NCBI GenBank assembly: GCA_022599915.1
Contig: JAHZLH010000006.1
Location: forward strand, 1 to 41,300
Source: Actinomycetes bacterium
Lineage (GTDB): Bacteria; Actinomycetota; Actinomycetes; S36-B12; GCA-2699445
Direction: 5' to 3'
Length of the DNA stretch: 41,300 bases
Shown one piece after another: positions 24,291 through 33,481 of the stretch. Numbering within the stretch: the first letter of the stretch is position 1; each line of letters begins with the position of its first letter. The notes below the pieces were generated by a model. That model did no database searches. It saw only the letters and a list, made by a program, of their open reading frames with translations, and had not been told where the DNA came from. Both the position numbers and the translations under genes were made by a program.

Positions 24291-25613
24291 CTAATCGTCG
24301 GAGTATTCTGCCAATGCTGCCTCAGCCGCGTCCAGTAGGGCTTGCGTGGATTCCAACGATGCCTGGGCCTTGGCGATGGCCGACTGGTCCCCAGCTTCGG
24401 TGGCTTTGGCTAGATCAGCTTCGATTTTTTCCACCGAAGACCGGAAAGTCTTCGTTGTCGACTCCGCTAGCGCCCGTGCCGCGGGATCAGTTCGTTTCCA
24501 CTCCGCTTGCTCCGAGTCGCGTAGTTTGCGCTCAGCGGCCCGCAGTTTTCGCTCCAACCCGGCTTTGGCGTCACGGGGAACGAAGCCAATACTGTCCCAC
24601 TTTTCCATGAGCGCGCTGAGGCTGCGGCGGGTTGCCTGGGGGTCTTTGACCGGGAACAGCTTGTCGATCTGATCCAAGATGTCTTGCTTGGCTTTCAGAT
24701 TTTCGCGTTCCTCATCGTCTTTGGCCGAGAACACTTTGCTGCGGGCGTCGAAGAAGACATCTTGTGCAGCGCGGAATGCCTGCCACAGTCGTTCTTCCTG
24801 GTCCCGTGCGGCTCGGGGAGCGGCCTTCCATTCAGCCATCAGATCTCGATAGGCGCGACTCGTCGGTCCCCAGTCAGTGGAGTTAGACAGGGCCTGAGCC
24901 CGTTGAATCAGCTGATCCTTCACCACTACGGCATCCGCGCGCTGTTCATCAAGCTTGGCAAAGAACTGTTTGCGAGCGCGATCGAAGGTGGAACGAGCAG
25001 CCTTGAAGCGATCCCACTGTTTCTGCTCTTCACTCTTGTCGAAGCGAGGCAGTGCCTTCCACTCGTCCAGGAGCTCGCGAAACCGTTGACCGGTGACCTT
25101 CCACTGTTCCGAGTTGGCGAGTTTTTCAGCCTCATCTGCAATTGCGGCCCGTCGGGCCAAAGCCTCACTACGTGCCTGCTCCTTGGCCTCGGTCAACTCC
25201 ACCCGGCGAACGCCCACCAGTTCCGCAAGCGCATCGACCTGGGCGGTCAGCGCGGCGATGTCTCCGACAAATGCCGGTTCAGTGAGTGCTGCCTTCATCC
25301 GCTCCACCACCGCGACCGCCTGATCAGGGGTGGCTTGGCCGTTGCGCAACCGAGTGGTGGTCAGGTCCAGTTCAACCAACAAGTCTTGGTACCGGCGGCG
25401 GAAGTGGGCCAGACCTGCGGCAGGGTCACCGGCTGCCCATTGGCCCACGGACCGTTCAGTGCCATCCGGCAACTGCACGTAGATCGTGCCGTCGTCTGCG
25501 ATTCGACCGTGGTCATTACCACCGTCAGGCGGTGATGCGGGTTTGCCAGTGCTGCGTGCGGGAACCGGGCCCGTAGGAGTGGGCCGAGGCGGTCCAGTAG
25601 GAGTTGGTGTCAT
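24291..25613 (-). CDS. DUF349 repeat coiled-coil protein
   Basis: A 440-residue protein of unknown function conserved next to rel in actinobacteria. A Pro/Thr-rich N-terminus (1 to about 35) is followed by a short beta-type segment (GTIYVQLPDGTERSVGQW), then three or more DUF349 helical repeats with W-x-x-LP/AAPR-x-x-x-x-x-LW/WDRFKAA patterns (for example EWKALPRFDKSEEQKQWDRF), and a charged coiled coil at the end. No membrane segment is seen, so it is probably cytoplasmic. Its start overlaps the stop of the small membrane protein gene upstream (TGATG), so the two form one minus-strand operon. Confidence 0.9.
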   Translation of the reverse strand: MTPTPTGPPRPTPTGPVPARSTGKPASPPDGGNDHGRIADDGTIYVQLPDGTERSVGQWAAGDPAAGLAHFRRRYQDLLVELDLTTTRLRNGQATPDQAVAVVERMKAALTEPAFVGDIAALTAQVDALAELVGVRRVELTEAKEQARSEALARRAAIADEAEKLANSEQWKVTGQRFRELLDEWKALPRFDKSEEQKQWDRFKAARSTFDRARKQFFAKLDEQRADAVVVKDQLIQRAQALSNSTDWGPTSRAYRDLMAEWKAAPRAARDQEERLWQAFRAAQDVFFDARSKVFSAKDDEERENLKAKQDILDQIDKLFPVKDPQATRRSLSALMEKWDSIGFVPRDAKAGLERKLRAAERKLRDSEQAEWKRTDPAARALAESTTKTFRSSVEKIEADLAKATEAGDQSAIAKAQASLESTQALLDAAEAALAEYSDD

Positions 25614-25795
25614 CAGTTGAAGAATAGCCAGTTCAGCAGCACGCCACCGGTGGTGAGTAGGACCAGCGAGATAATCAGCACCCAGGCGACGATCTTGGTG
25701 CGGTCCGCTTTCTTGGCTTCCTGTCGACGTCGCTGTTCTTGACGTTCGTGCTTCTCGCGGGCCAACTTGCGCTCCCTCTTGTTACTGCTTGCCAT
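25613..25795 (-). CDS. Small basic membrane protein resembling a cyclophilin anchor without the enzyme domain
   Basis: A 60-residue protein. Residues 1-33 are highly charged (SSNKRERKLAREKHERQEQR), then a membrane helix at about 36-57, and it ends at FFN. In other actinobacteria the gene before DUF349 encodes a membrane-anchored peptidyl-prolyl isomerase whose first 60 residues look just like this; here the stop follows the helix directly and no isomerase domain is encoded. The start ATG 25795 has AGGAGGTG 4 nt upstream, so it appears expressed. A TAGACT box lies 23 nt upstream of the start on the minus strand. Orientation is probably N-terminus inside. It may be a reduced relic with its own job, or a different small protein of similar form. 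Confidence 0.65.
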   Translation of the reverse strand: MASSNKRERKLAREKHERQEQRRRQEAKKADRTKIVAWVLIISLVLLTTGGVLLNWLFFN

Positions 25796-25872
25796 GGCAC
25801 CTCCTGTGCTGCGGAATAGTCTAGACCGGACGTCCATTTGGTGTGGGGAACCGCCCGGTCTAGTGGAGTGGC

Positions 25873-25878
25873 TACCCT
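25873..25878 (+). promoter_or_regulatory. -10 box (TACCCT) placing the start of transcription at the MBL gene start
   Basis: TACCCT ends 6 bp before the GTG at 25885, the distance expected between a -10 box and the first transcribed base. No ribosome site precedes the gene. Together these suggest a leaderless mRNA, which is common in actinobacteria. Confidence 0.5.
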
Positions 25879-25884
25879 TGCAGT

Positions 25885-26592
25885 GTGTTCGTGACCGGAT
25901 TTCCCGCTGGCCCGTTTGGGACTAACTGCTACCTCATCGCTCCCGCGAAGGGGAGTGAGTGCATCGTGGTCGATCCCGGGATGGAGGCCGTCGATGGCGT
26001 GCGACAGGTGGTGGCAGACAATCGGCTGCGGCCGGTTGCCGTGTTGCTAACCCACGGGCATCTGGACCACACCTGGTCCGTGGTGCCGGTGGCGTCGGGC
26101 TATGACATCCCTGCCTACATCCACGCTGACGACAACTCGATGTTGTCGGATCCGACGACGGCACTATCGCCCGATATGCGTCATATGCTGACCCGCATGG
26201 CCGGCGACGAGATCAACCTTGAGCCCGACGACCTGCGCCAACTGCGAGATGGTGAGCAACTGGAGTTGGCTGGCGTGACGCTAGGCACCACCCACGCACC
26301 CGGTCATACGCCCGGTTCGGTGGTGTTCACCCGGGCAGGCGATGGGGGGGTCCCCCCGCTGATGTTCTCCGGGGATGTCTTGTTCGCAGGCTCTATCGGT
26401 CGCACTGATCTGCCGGGCGGAAACCACAAGGACATGCTGCGCTCGCTGCGAGATGTGATCTTGCCGCAACCAGACGAGATGGTGGTACTGCCGGGCCATG
26501 GCCCGCAGACATCGATCGGAGATGAACGGGGAATAAATCCGTTTCTTTTGGACGTGATGTCCGGGCCACAGGCGCCAAGGAAGGGCATGTGA
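25885..26592 (+). CDS. MBL-fold metal hydrolase (glyoxalase II-like)
   Basis: A 235-residue metallo-beta-lactamase-fold protein. The metal motif is T-H57-G-H59-L-D61-H62, with further ligands expected at the His of APGHTPGS, the Asp of FSGDVLF and the His of LPGHGP, all present. Its sequence is closest to hydroxyacylglutathione hydrolase-like proteins; the gene in the same place in mycobacteria (Rv2581c) is called a possible glyoxalase II. Actinobacteria lack glutathione, so the true substrate may be a mycothiol thioester or something else. It overlaps hisS by GTGA. Probably translated from a leaderless transcript. Confidence 0.88.
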   Translation: MFVTGFPAGPFGTNCYLIAPAKGSECIVVDPGMEAVDGVRQVVADNRLRPVAVLLTHGHLDHTWSVVPVASGYDIPAYIHADDNSMLSDPTTALSPDMRHMLTRMAGDEINLEPDDLRQLRDGEQLELAGVTLGTTHAPGHTPGSVVFTRAGDGGVPPLMFSGDVLFAGSIGRTDLPGGNHKDMLRSLRDVILPQPDEMVVLPGHGPQTSIGDERGINPFLLDVMSGPQAPRKGM

Positions 26593-27845
26593 GCGGTCAG
26601 TTTGCCGCCCCGAAGGGCGTTCCGGAGTATGTGCCGCCAGGTTCGGCGGAGTTCCTTGCTGTTCGCGAAGGGCTGGCCGAACAGGCACGGCTGGCTGGCT
26701 ACCGCTACATCGAGTTGCCAGTGTTTGAGGATTACGGGCTCTTTGCTCGGGGCGTCGGGGAGTCCACCGACGTGGTGAGCAAGGAGATGTATACCTTCAC
26801 CGATCGCGGTGATCGGACCCTCGCGCTACGTCCCGAGGGGACTGCTGGTGTTATTCGATCAGTGATTCAACACGGACTGCACCGGGGGCAACTACCGGTG
26901 AAGTTGTACTACGCAGGCCCATTTTTTCGGGCAGAACGGCCGCAAAAGGGGCGATATCGGCAACTGCAACAGGTAGGGATTGAGGCGGTCGGCTCCGACG
27001 ACCCGGCCTTGGATGCGGAAGTGATTGCCGTTGCCGACCACGGTTTTAGGTCGTTGGGGCTGAGCAAGTATCGATTGCTGCTGAACTCGTTAGGTTGCGC
27101 GAACTGCCGGCCTCGCTATCGGCAGGCACTCACTGATTTTCTGGCGGGGCTGGATCTTGATGAGGCCACCCGAGAGCGAGCGGCGTTGAACCCGCTGCGG
27201 GTGTTGGACGACAAGCGGGAAGCCGTGCAGGAGCAATTAACTGGCGCGCCGCTGATGATTGAGCATCTGTGCGATGAGTGCCAAGAGCACTACGACGATG
27301 TGCGGGAACACCTGCGTGGTTACGGCATCAGCTGGCAGGAGGAGCCGCGGCTGGTGCGTGGACTGGACTACTACACCCGCACCACCTTTGAGTTCAGCCA
27401 TGACTTGTTGGGTGCTCAGTCTGGCATCGGTGGTGGTGGTCGATACGACGGCTTGATGGCTCAGTTGGGCGGATCGGATCTACCGGGAATCGGTTTCGGT
27501 ATCGGCACGGATCGCACGCTGCTGGCGAGGGAGGCAGAAGGACTGGCACCGCTTGCATTACCTGCTATCGCAGTCTTCGCAGTTGGGCTGGGGGAGTCCG
27601 CTCGGCGCAGTTTGACCCCAATAATCGATCAGTTGCGGCGCGACGGAATCGCAACGGATCAGTCCTACGGTGGTAGGGGCCTCAAGGGTGCAATGAAGGC
27701 GGCGGATCGTTCGGGAGCGTCATGGGCCATGATTATGGGAGACGATGAAGCGGCCGCGGGTACGGTGCAACTGAAAAACCTCAGCACCGGGGAGCAGACG
27801 GAAGTTCCTGCAACCGAAGTCGTCACCTTTTTGTCTACTAACTGA
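26589..27845 (+). CDS. hisS: Histidine--tRNA ligase
   Basis: Charges tRNA-His. A 418-residue class II synthetase, normal length, active as a dimer. Motif 1 region starts near PVFEDYGLF; motif 2 is [17 protein letters not shown]; the HisRS-specific box is [15 protein letters not shown] (about 257-271); motif 3 contains [10 protein letters not shown]. The anticodon-binding domain covers about 325-418. The start GTG 26589 overlaps the stop of the MBL gene. A Cys pair in NCRPRY and CDEC in the insertion domain could hold a zinc, as in some relatives. aspS follows after 16 bp, the usual hisS-aspS order. Confidence 0.97.
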   Translation: MSGQFAAPKGVPEYVPPGSAEFLAVREGLAEQARLAGYRYIELPVFEDYGLFARGVGESTDVVSKEMYTFTDRGDRTLALRPEGTAGVIRSVIQHGLHRGQLPVKLYYAGPFFRAERPQKGRYRQLQQVGIEAVGSDDPALDAEVIAVADHGFRSLGLSKYRLLLNSLGCANCRPRYRQALTDFLAGLDLDEATRERAALNPLRVLDDKREAVQEQLTGAPLMIEHLCDECQEHYDDVREHLRGYGISWQEEPRLVRGLDYYTRTTFEFSHDLLGAQSGIGGGGRYDGLMAQLGGSDLPGIGFGIGTDRTLLAREAEGLAPLALPAIAVFAVGLGESARRSLTPIIDQLRRDGIATDQSYGGRGLKGAMKAADRSGASWAMIMGDDEAAAGTVQLKNLSTGEQTEVPATEVVTFLSTN

Positions 27846-27861
27846 TCGGAGATACACGAGC

Positions 27862-29664
27862 ATGCTGCGCAGTACTGACGCGGGAAGCCTCAGCGAGGCG
27901 GATGTCGATCGTGAGATCACCCTGGCCGGGTGGATTGCGCGTCGCCGCGACCATGGCGGTATTGCTTTTCTCGATTTTCGGGACGCCAGCGGTGTCGCCC
28001 AGGTCGTCGTGCACGATCCAGAGGTTGCTCACCCGTTGCGCAACGAATATTGCATTCGAGTCGTCGGAAGAGTCCATCGTCGCCCGGAGGGCAACGAGAA
28101 TTCGGACCTAGCGACCGGTGCGGTGGAAGTGTTCGCTGACACCGTGGAGGTGCTGTCAGAGGCCGACGCACTGCCATTCCCCATTGATGATCACTTGCAG
28201 GTCGGGGAGGAGGCTCGGCTGCGCTGGCGCTATCTCGATCTGCGTCGCGCTCAGCCAGCAGCTGCGTTGCGGATGCGTAGTCGGGTGAATCAGTTGGCGC
28301 GAGAGGTGCTTTCGGCGCAGGACTTCGTTGAGGTGGAGACTCCGACATTAACTCGGTCCACACCAGAGGGTGCACGAGACTTCCTGGTCCCGGCGAGGTT
28401 GTCGCCGGGACATTGGTACGCACTGCCGCAATCGCCGCAGTTGTTTAAGCAGCTGCTGATGGTGGCGGGTATGGAGCGCTACTACCAGCTCGCTCGTTGC
28501 TATCGCGATGAGGATTTCCGGGCCGATCGCCAGCCAGAATTTACACAGTTGGACATCGAGATGTCCTTCGTGGACCAAGAAGATGTCATCGAGGTCGGTG
28601 AGGCAGTAGTAAGGGCGCTGTGGTCGGGCGTGGCGAACCATGAGATCGGCGACATCCCGCGGATGACGTATACCGAGGCGATGGCTCGGTTCGGTTCCGA
28701 CAAGCCAGATCTGCGGTTTGGTGTGGAACTGGTGGAACTGACCGACTATTTCGCCGACACACCGTTCCGAGTGTTCCAGGCTGATTACGTCGGTGCGATT
28801 GTGATGCCCGGTGGTGCGTCCCAGCCGCGGCGCACCCTGGATGGTTGGCAGGAATGGGCGCGGCAACGCGGTGCCAAGGGGCTTGCTTACGTCCTCGTGG
28901 GTGAAGACGGGGAACTCGGTGGCCCGGTGGCCAAGAATCTCAGTGAGTCAGAACGAGCTGGACTCGCCGCTGCAGCCGGGGCTGAGCCCGGTGACTGTAT
29001 TTTCTTCGCGGCTGGCCCCACCGCTACGGCGCGGGCTTTGCTCGGTGCCGCACGGGTTGAGGTAGCGGAGCGATTGGAGTTGTTCGACCCGGCGCAATGG
29101 TCGTTCGTCTGGGTTGTCGATGCGCCAATGTTCGAGCAGGTTGAGGACGACGCCGGCAACAAGGCGTGGACGTCGGTGCATCATCCCTTCACGTCGCCGA
29201 ATGAGGAGTGGCTGGGTCGGTTCGAAGAGTCACCGGGGGAAGCACTGGCATGGGCCTACGACTTGGTCTGCAACGGCAATGAAATCGGCGGCGGCTCTAT
29301 CCGTATTCATCGCAGTGACGTGCAGCAGCGGGTTTTTTCGGTGCTGGGGATTGAGCCGCATGATGCGCAAGAGAAGTTCGGCTTCCTCCTCGAAGCGTTC
29401 CGCTATGGACCACCACCTCACGGCGGTATCGCCTTTGGTTGGGATCGCATCTGTATGTTGCTGGCGGGAACGACCAGTCTGCGCGACGTGATCGCTTTTC
29501 CGAAGACCGGTGGCGGTGGTGATCCGCTGACAGGCGCCCCCGCGCCGATCACTCCGGAGCAGCGTGCTGATGCCTTCATTGATGTGATTCCAGGCGATGA
29601 AGACGAAGCTGCCATCGGCAATCGCCCGGGGCGGGAAGTGCTGCCGGACCGAAAGCGTAACTAG
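27862..29664 (+). CDS. aspS: Aspartate--tRNA(Asp/Asn) ligase, predicted non-discriminating
   Basis: Class IIb synthetase of 600 residues of the bacterial type: N-terminal OB-fold anticodon domain (1 to about 105), catalytic core with motif 2 region [23 protein letters not shown] in two parts (about 208-230), a GAD insertion (about 290-410), and motif 3 with [10 protein letters not shown]. The anticodon domain has His31 (RRRDHGG) and a Gly in RPEGN. These mark enzymes that also charge tRNA-Asn with Asp, the product then being amidated by GatCAB; discriminating enzymes carry Leu and Lys there. It lies 16 bp after hisS; CGGAG is a weak, distant ribosome site. rarA starts 3 bp after its stop. Confidence 0.96.
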   Translation: MLRSTDAGSLSEADVDREITLAGWIARRRDHGGIAFLDFRDASGVAQVVVHDPEVAHPLRNEYCIRVVGRVHRRPEGNENSDLATGAVEVFADTVEVLSEADALPFPIDDHLQVGEEARLRWRYLDLRRAQPAAALRMRSRVNQLAREVLSAQDFVEVETPTLTRSTPEGARDFLVPARLSPGHWYALPQSPQLFKQLLMVAGMERYYQLARCYRDEDFRADRQPEFTQLDIEMSFVDQEDVIEVGEAVVRALWSGVANHEIGDIPRMTYTEAMARFGSDKPDLRFGVELVELTDYFADTPFRVFQADYVGAIVMPGGASQPRRTLDGWQEWARQRGAKGLAYVLVGEDGELGGPVAKNLSESERAGLAAAAGAEPGDCIFFAAGPTATARALLGAARVEVAERLELFDPAQWSFVWVVDAPMFEQVEDDAGNKAWTSVHHPFTSPNEEWLGRFEESPGEALAWAYDLVCNGNEIGGGSIRIHRSDVQQRVFSVLGIEPHDAQEKFGFLLEAFRYGPPPHGGIAFGWDRICMLLAGTTSLRDVIAFPKTGGGGDPLTGAPAPITPEQRADAFIDVIPGDEDEAAIGNRPGREVLPDRKRN

Positions 29665-29667
29665 CTC

Positions 29668-30984
29668 GTGTCGCTGTTCGAGTCAGAGGCCACCGGACAG
29701 CAGCCGCTGGCTGCTCGAATGCGACCGCGGCGACTCGGCGAAGTCATCGGCCAAAACCACATCATCGGACCAGGGTCGCCGCTCGTCGATCTGATTGCTG
29801 GTTCGGGTGGATCGTCGGTGCTGCTGTGGGGGCCACCGGGAACCGGGAAAACCACGCTGGCTCGACTAGTAGCGACCGAACGGGGCGCAACCTTTAACGA
29901 GTTATCTGCTGTTTCAGCGACCATCAAGGATGTTCGGGCTGTCGTGGAACAGGGACGGCGAGAACGGGAGTTGTATGCCCGGGACTCGGTGCTATTCATC
30001 GATGAGATTCATCGGTTCAGTAAGACCCAACAGGACGCTTTGCTGCCAGCAGTCGAGAACGGCTGGGTGGTGCTTGTCGGGGCGACCACCGAGAACCCCT
30101 CATTTGCGGTGATTCCCGCGCTATTGAGTCGTAGTCTGCTGGTGCCGCTGCATCCGTTGGAGCAATCGGATGTGCAGCAAGTGTTGCAGCGCGCACTGGC
30201 CGACGAACGAGGCTTAGGCGGGGCGGTCACGCTGACCGATGAGGCTGCGGAACTCATTGCCCGAATGGCTGGCGGTGACGCTCGCAAAGCGTTGACCACG
30301 CTGGAAGCGGCGGCAGCAGGAGACATCGCGCAGGTAGACGTGGCCCTCGTCGAACAGGTGCTGCAACAAAGCGCCCCGCGATACGACCGTGCCGGAGATC
30401 GGCACTACGACGTGACTAGTGCGCTGATCAAGAGCATCCGAGGCAGTGATGTCGATGCGGCGTTGCATTACTTGGCCATTATGTTGTCGGCCGGAGAAGA
30501 TCCACGTTTCATTTCGCGTCGGCTAGTGATCTTGGCCAGCGAAGATATCGGAGTAGCCGACCATACGTCGCTACTTCTAGCCACCGCTGCACATGAAGCG
30601 GTGTCCTTCGTGGGTTTACCTGAGGCGGGCCACACCTTGGCCCACGCGACGATTCACCTTGCATTAGCTCCGAAGTCGAACGCGGTCAAGGAGGCACTGC
30701 TGGCTGCCCAGGCGGACGTTGCTGCCGGACGTACCGGACCGGTTCCTGCGGCATTACGAGATGGCTCCACTGCGAGCGCTCGTGCTGATGGTGCCGGGCG
30801 GGGTTATCGCTATCCGCATGACTATCCGCAAGGAATTGTCGCGCAACAGTATGCGCCAGACGTCGCGGTCGGGCGACGCTACTACTTGCCTAGCAGTCAC
30901 GGGAACGAAGCGCGTGCGGCGGCGGCGCTGGATCGAGTTCGGCAGGAACTAGCGGGCGAAGGTCAGGTTCCACCAGAGGCGTAG
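29668..30984 (+). CDS. rarA: Replication-associated recombination AAA+ ATPase RarA (MgsA)
   Basis: Clamp-loader-like ATPase of 438 residues that acts at stalled replication forks. Walker A is GPPGTGKTT, Walker B FIDEIHRFSKTQQDALLP, sensor 1 VGATTENPSF, and a family-typical helical C-terminal domain includes YDVTSALIKSIRGSDVDAALHYLA and ends near YLPSSHGNEARAAAAL. It starts at GTG only 3 bp after the aspS stop, without a ribosome site, so translation is probably coupled to aspS. The neighbours downstream differ from most relatives: a GGDEF-EAL gene follows, not rpsD or a DUF948 gene. Confidence 0.95.
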   Translation: MSLFESEATGQQPLAARMRPRRLGEVIGQNHIIGPGSPLVDLIAGSGGSSVLLWGPPGTGKTTLARLVATERGATFNELSAVSATIKDVRAVVEQGRRERELYARDSVLFIDEIHRFSKTQQDALLPAVENGWVVLVGATTENPSFAVIPALLSRSLLVPLHPLEQSDVQQVLQRALADERGLGGAVTLTDEAAELIARMAGGDARKALTTLEAAAAGDIAQVDVALVEQVLQQSAPRYDRAGDRHYDVTSALIKSIRGSDVDAALHYLAIMLSAGEDPRFISRRLVILASEDIGVADHTSLLLATAAHEAVSFVGLPEAGHTLAHATIHLALAPKSNAVKEALLAAQADVAAGRTGPVPAALRDGSTASARADGAGRGYRYPHDYPQGIVAQQYAPDVAVGRRYYLPSSHGNEARAAAALDRVRQELAGEGQVPPEA

Positions 30985-31070
30985 CGACAGCACTCAGCCC
31001 AGTTGACTACTTTGGGCAGTCTTAGCGGCACGCTTAGTAGCCTTTGTGGCTAATTACCGCTGCTGGTTAC

Positions 31071-31080
31071 CCCCTAGGGG
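31071..31080. promoter_or_regulatory. Perfect palindrome CCCCTAGGGG upstream of the GGDEF-EAL gene
   Basis: A 10-bp perfect palindrome placed 10 bp before TACAGT (31091-31096), a possible -10 box. It would fall between the -35 and -10 positions, where a repressor could act. The regulator is unknown and the promoter is weakly supported. Confidence 0.35.
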
Positions 31081-31173
31081 ATGTCTGTCTTACAGTGAGC
31101 GAAGCGCACATCTTGGGAGGGATCTCTGCGGCCTCCGCGAATATGCGGTGACAGGCGGCGGGGTTGGCGGCAA

Positions 31174-33276
31174 ATGAAGAGCTTAATTGGAGTGGAGTCT
31201 TCGCAGTTAGAAACAACTGCGTCGGAACGGCGAGCAACTTTGCTCATCGCACTGGGGGTTCTCCTGGTGTCGGTGCCCATCTTTGTCTGGGGCAGTACGG
31301 AAATGACGCCGAACCCCTTCCTGATAGCCAGCGGAGCCGGCGGTGTGTTTGTAGTTGAGGTCTTCTTGGCCTTTGCCTTTCTGACCCATACGCAACTTTC
31401 CGGATCGCGATTCTCGCTGATTTTCGGTATTGCCTGCGCGGCTCCGGCCATCACGGTGCTGCCCTGGTTCTTGCTAGATGCGGCGGTCATGTCAGAGGTC
31501 GACACGGGCCTCGGCAACACCCTACGGCTGCTGGGTAAAGCGGAGTTCTTGGCGCTTGTGGTGATTGGGTTTGAGGTTCGCCGACGTGATTCGCAGGCCG
31601 CTGTCGATCGCAAGCGAGTCTTTACCGTGGTTGGCTGGGCCTCGGCCGCAGTGCTTGCGGTATCCCTGCTGCTAGGCCTGCCCATCGCCGCCGGGTGGGA
31701 ATCAGCGGCAGCAATCCAGTTCGGTATCGCAGCATTGGCAAGCCTCATCGCCGTGGTGGGGCCGCTCATGATGCTCAAAGGCTGGGGTCAAGCCGATCGA
31801 CTGCAGACAACGATGTTTCTAGTAGTGGTCGCGGTCGGGCTGGGTGCATTGAGCGCGTCGATTTACTCCGATCCATGGACGCTCGGCTGGTACGCCAATC
31901 GAATCATCAACGCTGTGGCAGCCTTTGTCGCGTTGTTGCTAGTGATGGTGGTTTCGCGACGATTGGAGGTTGACCGGTACAACCGGATTGAGGAGTTAGA
32001 CAAACTCAGGCAGGAACAACAGCGCCACTACGACCGGCTTTGGGAGATCAGTCGCACCGACGATCTCACCCAGCTTGCTACTCGACCAGTACTCATTGAG
32101 GAAATCCGACGTTGTCTTGCTGAGTCAAGAAACTCAGTCCTAGTTCTGGTCGATTTGGATGGTTTCAAGGGGATCAATGATCGATACGGTCATGCAGCGG
32201 GCGATGCACTGCTACAGAACCTTGCCGAGCGACTCCGCGCCAACGGGCGACCGGAAGACATCTGCGCACGCATGGGCGGCGATGAGTTCGCCATCTTCTT
32301 GCACGATGCGGAGGATCTCGCCAGTGTGCACCGCCGTCTGGAACAGATCGTTCGGGGACTGTCAGCGCCAGTCGACTGGGAGCACACCCAGTTGACCGTG
32401 ACGGCCAGCGCCGGATACACCGTTCTGTCAGCTGACGATCAAGACGAGCAGCTGGCAATGTACCGAGCTGATGTCGCGCTTTATGGGGCAAAAGCGCAGG
32501 GGGGCAACCGGGTAGTTCGCTTCCGGCATGCCGGACCCACGATGTTTGATGTACTGGACGCCGCAGTGTGCCCGCACCAGCAACAGCGACTGGTGCTCTA
32601 CTACCAGCCGGTGCGCTCTTTGTCCGGAGGTCAGGTCCACCACTATGAGGCGTTGCTGCGCTTGCGAGATATTGACGGTTCAGTGCGCTCAGCAAGTGAT
32701 CTCCTCCAAATGTTCGGCGAGCACGGCCGCATGGGCGAGATTGGTCACCGAGTCCTAGATCAGGTCATGCTGGATCTGAGCAGCAGCCTGTTGCAGGTTG
32801 GTCGGATTTCCATCAATCTCAGCAGCCAAGAATTGGTCGATCCGCTCCTGCTAGACCGGCTGCTTAACGGCGATATCGCTGCCCACCGTAATCAGATCAT
32901 CTTGGAAGTGGATGAGGCCAATGTCCGCGGTGACGAAGTTGCCGAGATCGTGCGAAGCCTGAAGTCGGGCGGATACGCAGTGGCCGTGGATAACTTCGGC
33001 AGCGGTGGCGGGAACTTGATCATGCTTGATCACATCAGTCCGGTTCTAGTGAAGTTGTCGTCGGACTTCTCGGTCCATGCCGGAGGTCTACAGGCGGGTG
33101 CCCGTCGGCTGCGAATCGCTGCAGACGTGATTCGGGAACTCGGTGCCTTGTCGGTGATCAAGGGCCTAGAAACGGAGCAAGAGAGTTGGATGGCGAACGC
33201 AACCGGCGTTGACCTGGCGCAAGGGCTACTTCTGGGAGCCCCCCTTGCGCCCGCTAACTTGAGCCTGGCTGACTAA
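31174..33276 (+). CDS. Membrane GGDEF-EAL protein, predicted diguanylate cyclase with degraded EAL
   Basis: A 700-residue inner-membrane protein. About eight membrane segments (residues 22-270) form an unassigned MASE-like sensor; a coiled-coil linker (about 270-300) leads to GGDEF (about 300-455) and EAL (about 470-690). The cyclase motif GGDEF is intact at 368-372, and the inhibitory I-site RxxD is at R359-D362, five residues before it, as in product-inhibited cyclases. The EAL domain keeps E492, the Asn of INLSS and K627, but the DDFGTG motif is D606-N607-F-G-S-G, the later Asp after Lys is Ser, and the conserved Glu of the AEGVE box is K663. Phosphodiesterase activity is therefore unlikely. 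It probably makes c-di-GMP; the signal is unknown. Confidence 0.9.
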   Translation: MKSLIGVESSQLETTASERRATLLIALGVLLVSVPIFVWGSTEMTPNPFLIASGAGGVFVVEVFLAFAFLTHTQLSGSRFSLIFGIACAAPAITVLPWFLLDAAVMSEVDTGLGNTLRLLGKAEFLALVVIGFEVRRRDSQAAVDRKRVFTVVGWASAAVLAVSLLLGLPIAAGWESAAAIQFGIAALASLIAVVGPLMMLKGWGQADRLQTTMFLVVVAVGLGALSASIYSDPWTLGWYANRIINAVAAFVALLLVMVVSRRLEVDRYNRIEELDKLRQEQQRHYDRLWEISRTDDLTQLATRPVLIEEIRRCLAESRNSVLVLVDLDGFKGINDRYGHAAGDALLQNLAERLRANGRPEDICARMGGDEFAIFLHDAEDLASVHRRLEQIVRGLSAPVDWEHTQLTVTASAGYTVLSADDQDEQLAMYRADVALYGAKAQGGNRVVRFRHAGPTMFDVLDAAVCPHQQQRLVLYYQPVRSLSGGQVHHYEALLRLRDIDGSVRSASDLLQMFGEHGRMGEIGHRVLDQVMLDLSSSLLQVGRISINLSSQELVDPLLLDRLLNGDIAAHRNQIILEVDEANVRGDEVAEIVRSLKSGGYAVAVDNFGSGGGNLIMLDHISPVLVKLSSDFSVHAGGLQAGARRLRIAADVIRELGALSVIKGLETEQESWMANATGVDLAQGLLLGAPLAPANLSLAD

Positions 33277-33481
33277 CTGTCGATGCTGTCACGCGCAGTG
33301 CAACCGGCCCGCCTGATCCGCTCTCGGTAAGGGCGGCGGCGTCAAACGGGTGCTGCCTCGGCGGCGCTACCCGGAGTTCCGCGAGTTTCCTAGACTCACC
33401 CTGGCCCGCCGAAGCCCAGCAGTTCACTGGACCGGAAGTCGCTGGGGTAGCCTCGGACCGTTGGGTTCGGAAGGGGACAGC
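33277..33481. other. 205-bp spacer before the DUF6167-like gene
   Basis: No gene, tRNA or strong terminator is visible. TAGACT at about 33389-33394 could be a -10 box for the following operon, but no -35 partner is clear. Upstream of the small gene, AAGGGGA serves as the ribosome site. Confidence 0.3.

Noticed and set aside
24684-25535. 283-codon plus-strand ORF opposite the DUF349 gene
   Set aside because: Antisense to the DUF349 repeats, which show clear family patterns; the plus-strand translation is Cys/Leu/Phe-rich with no recognisable domain.
30996-31017. GCCCA/TGGGC hairpin after rarA as terminator
   Set aside because: Only a 5-bp stem with an 11-nt loop and no U-tract; not supported beyond chance.
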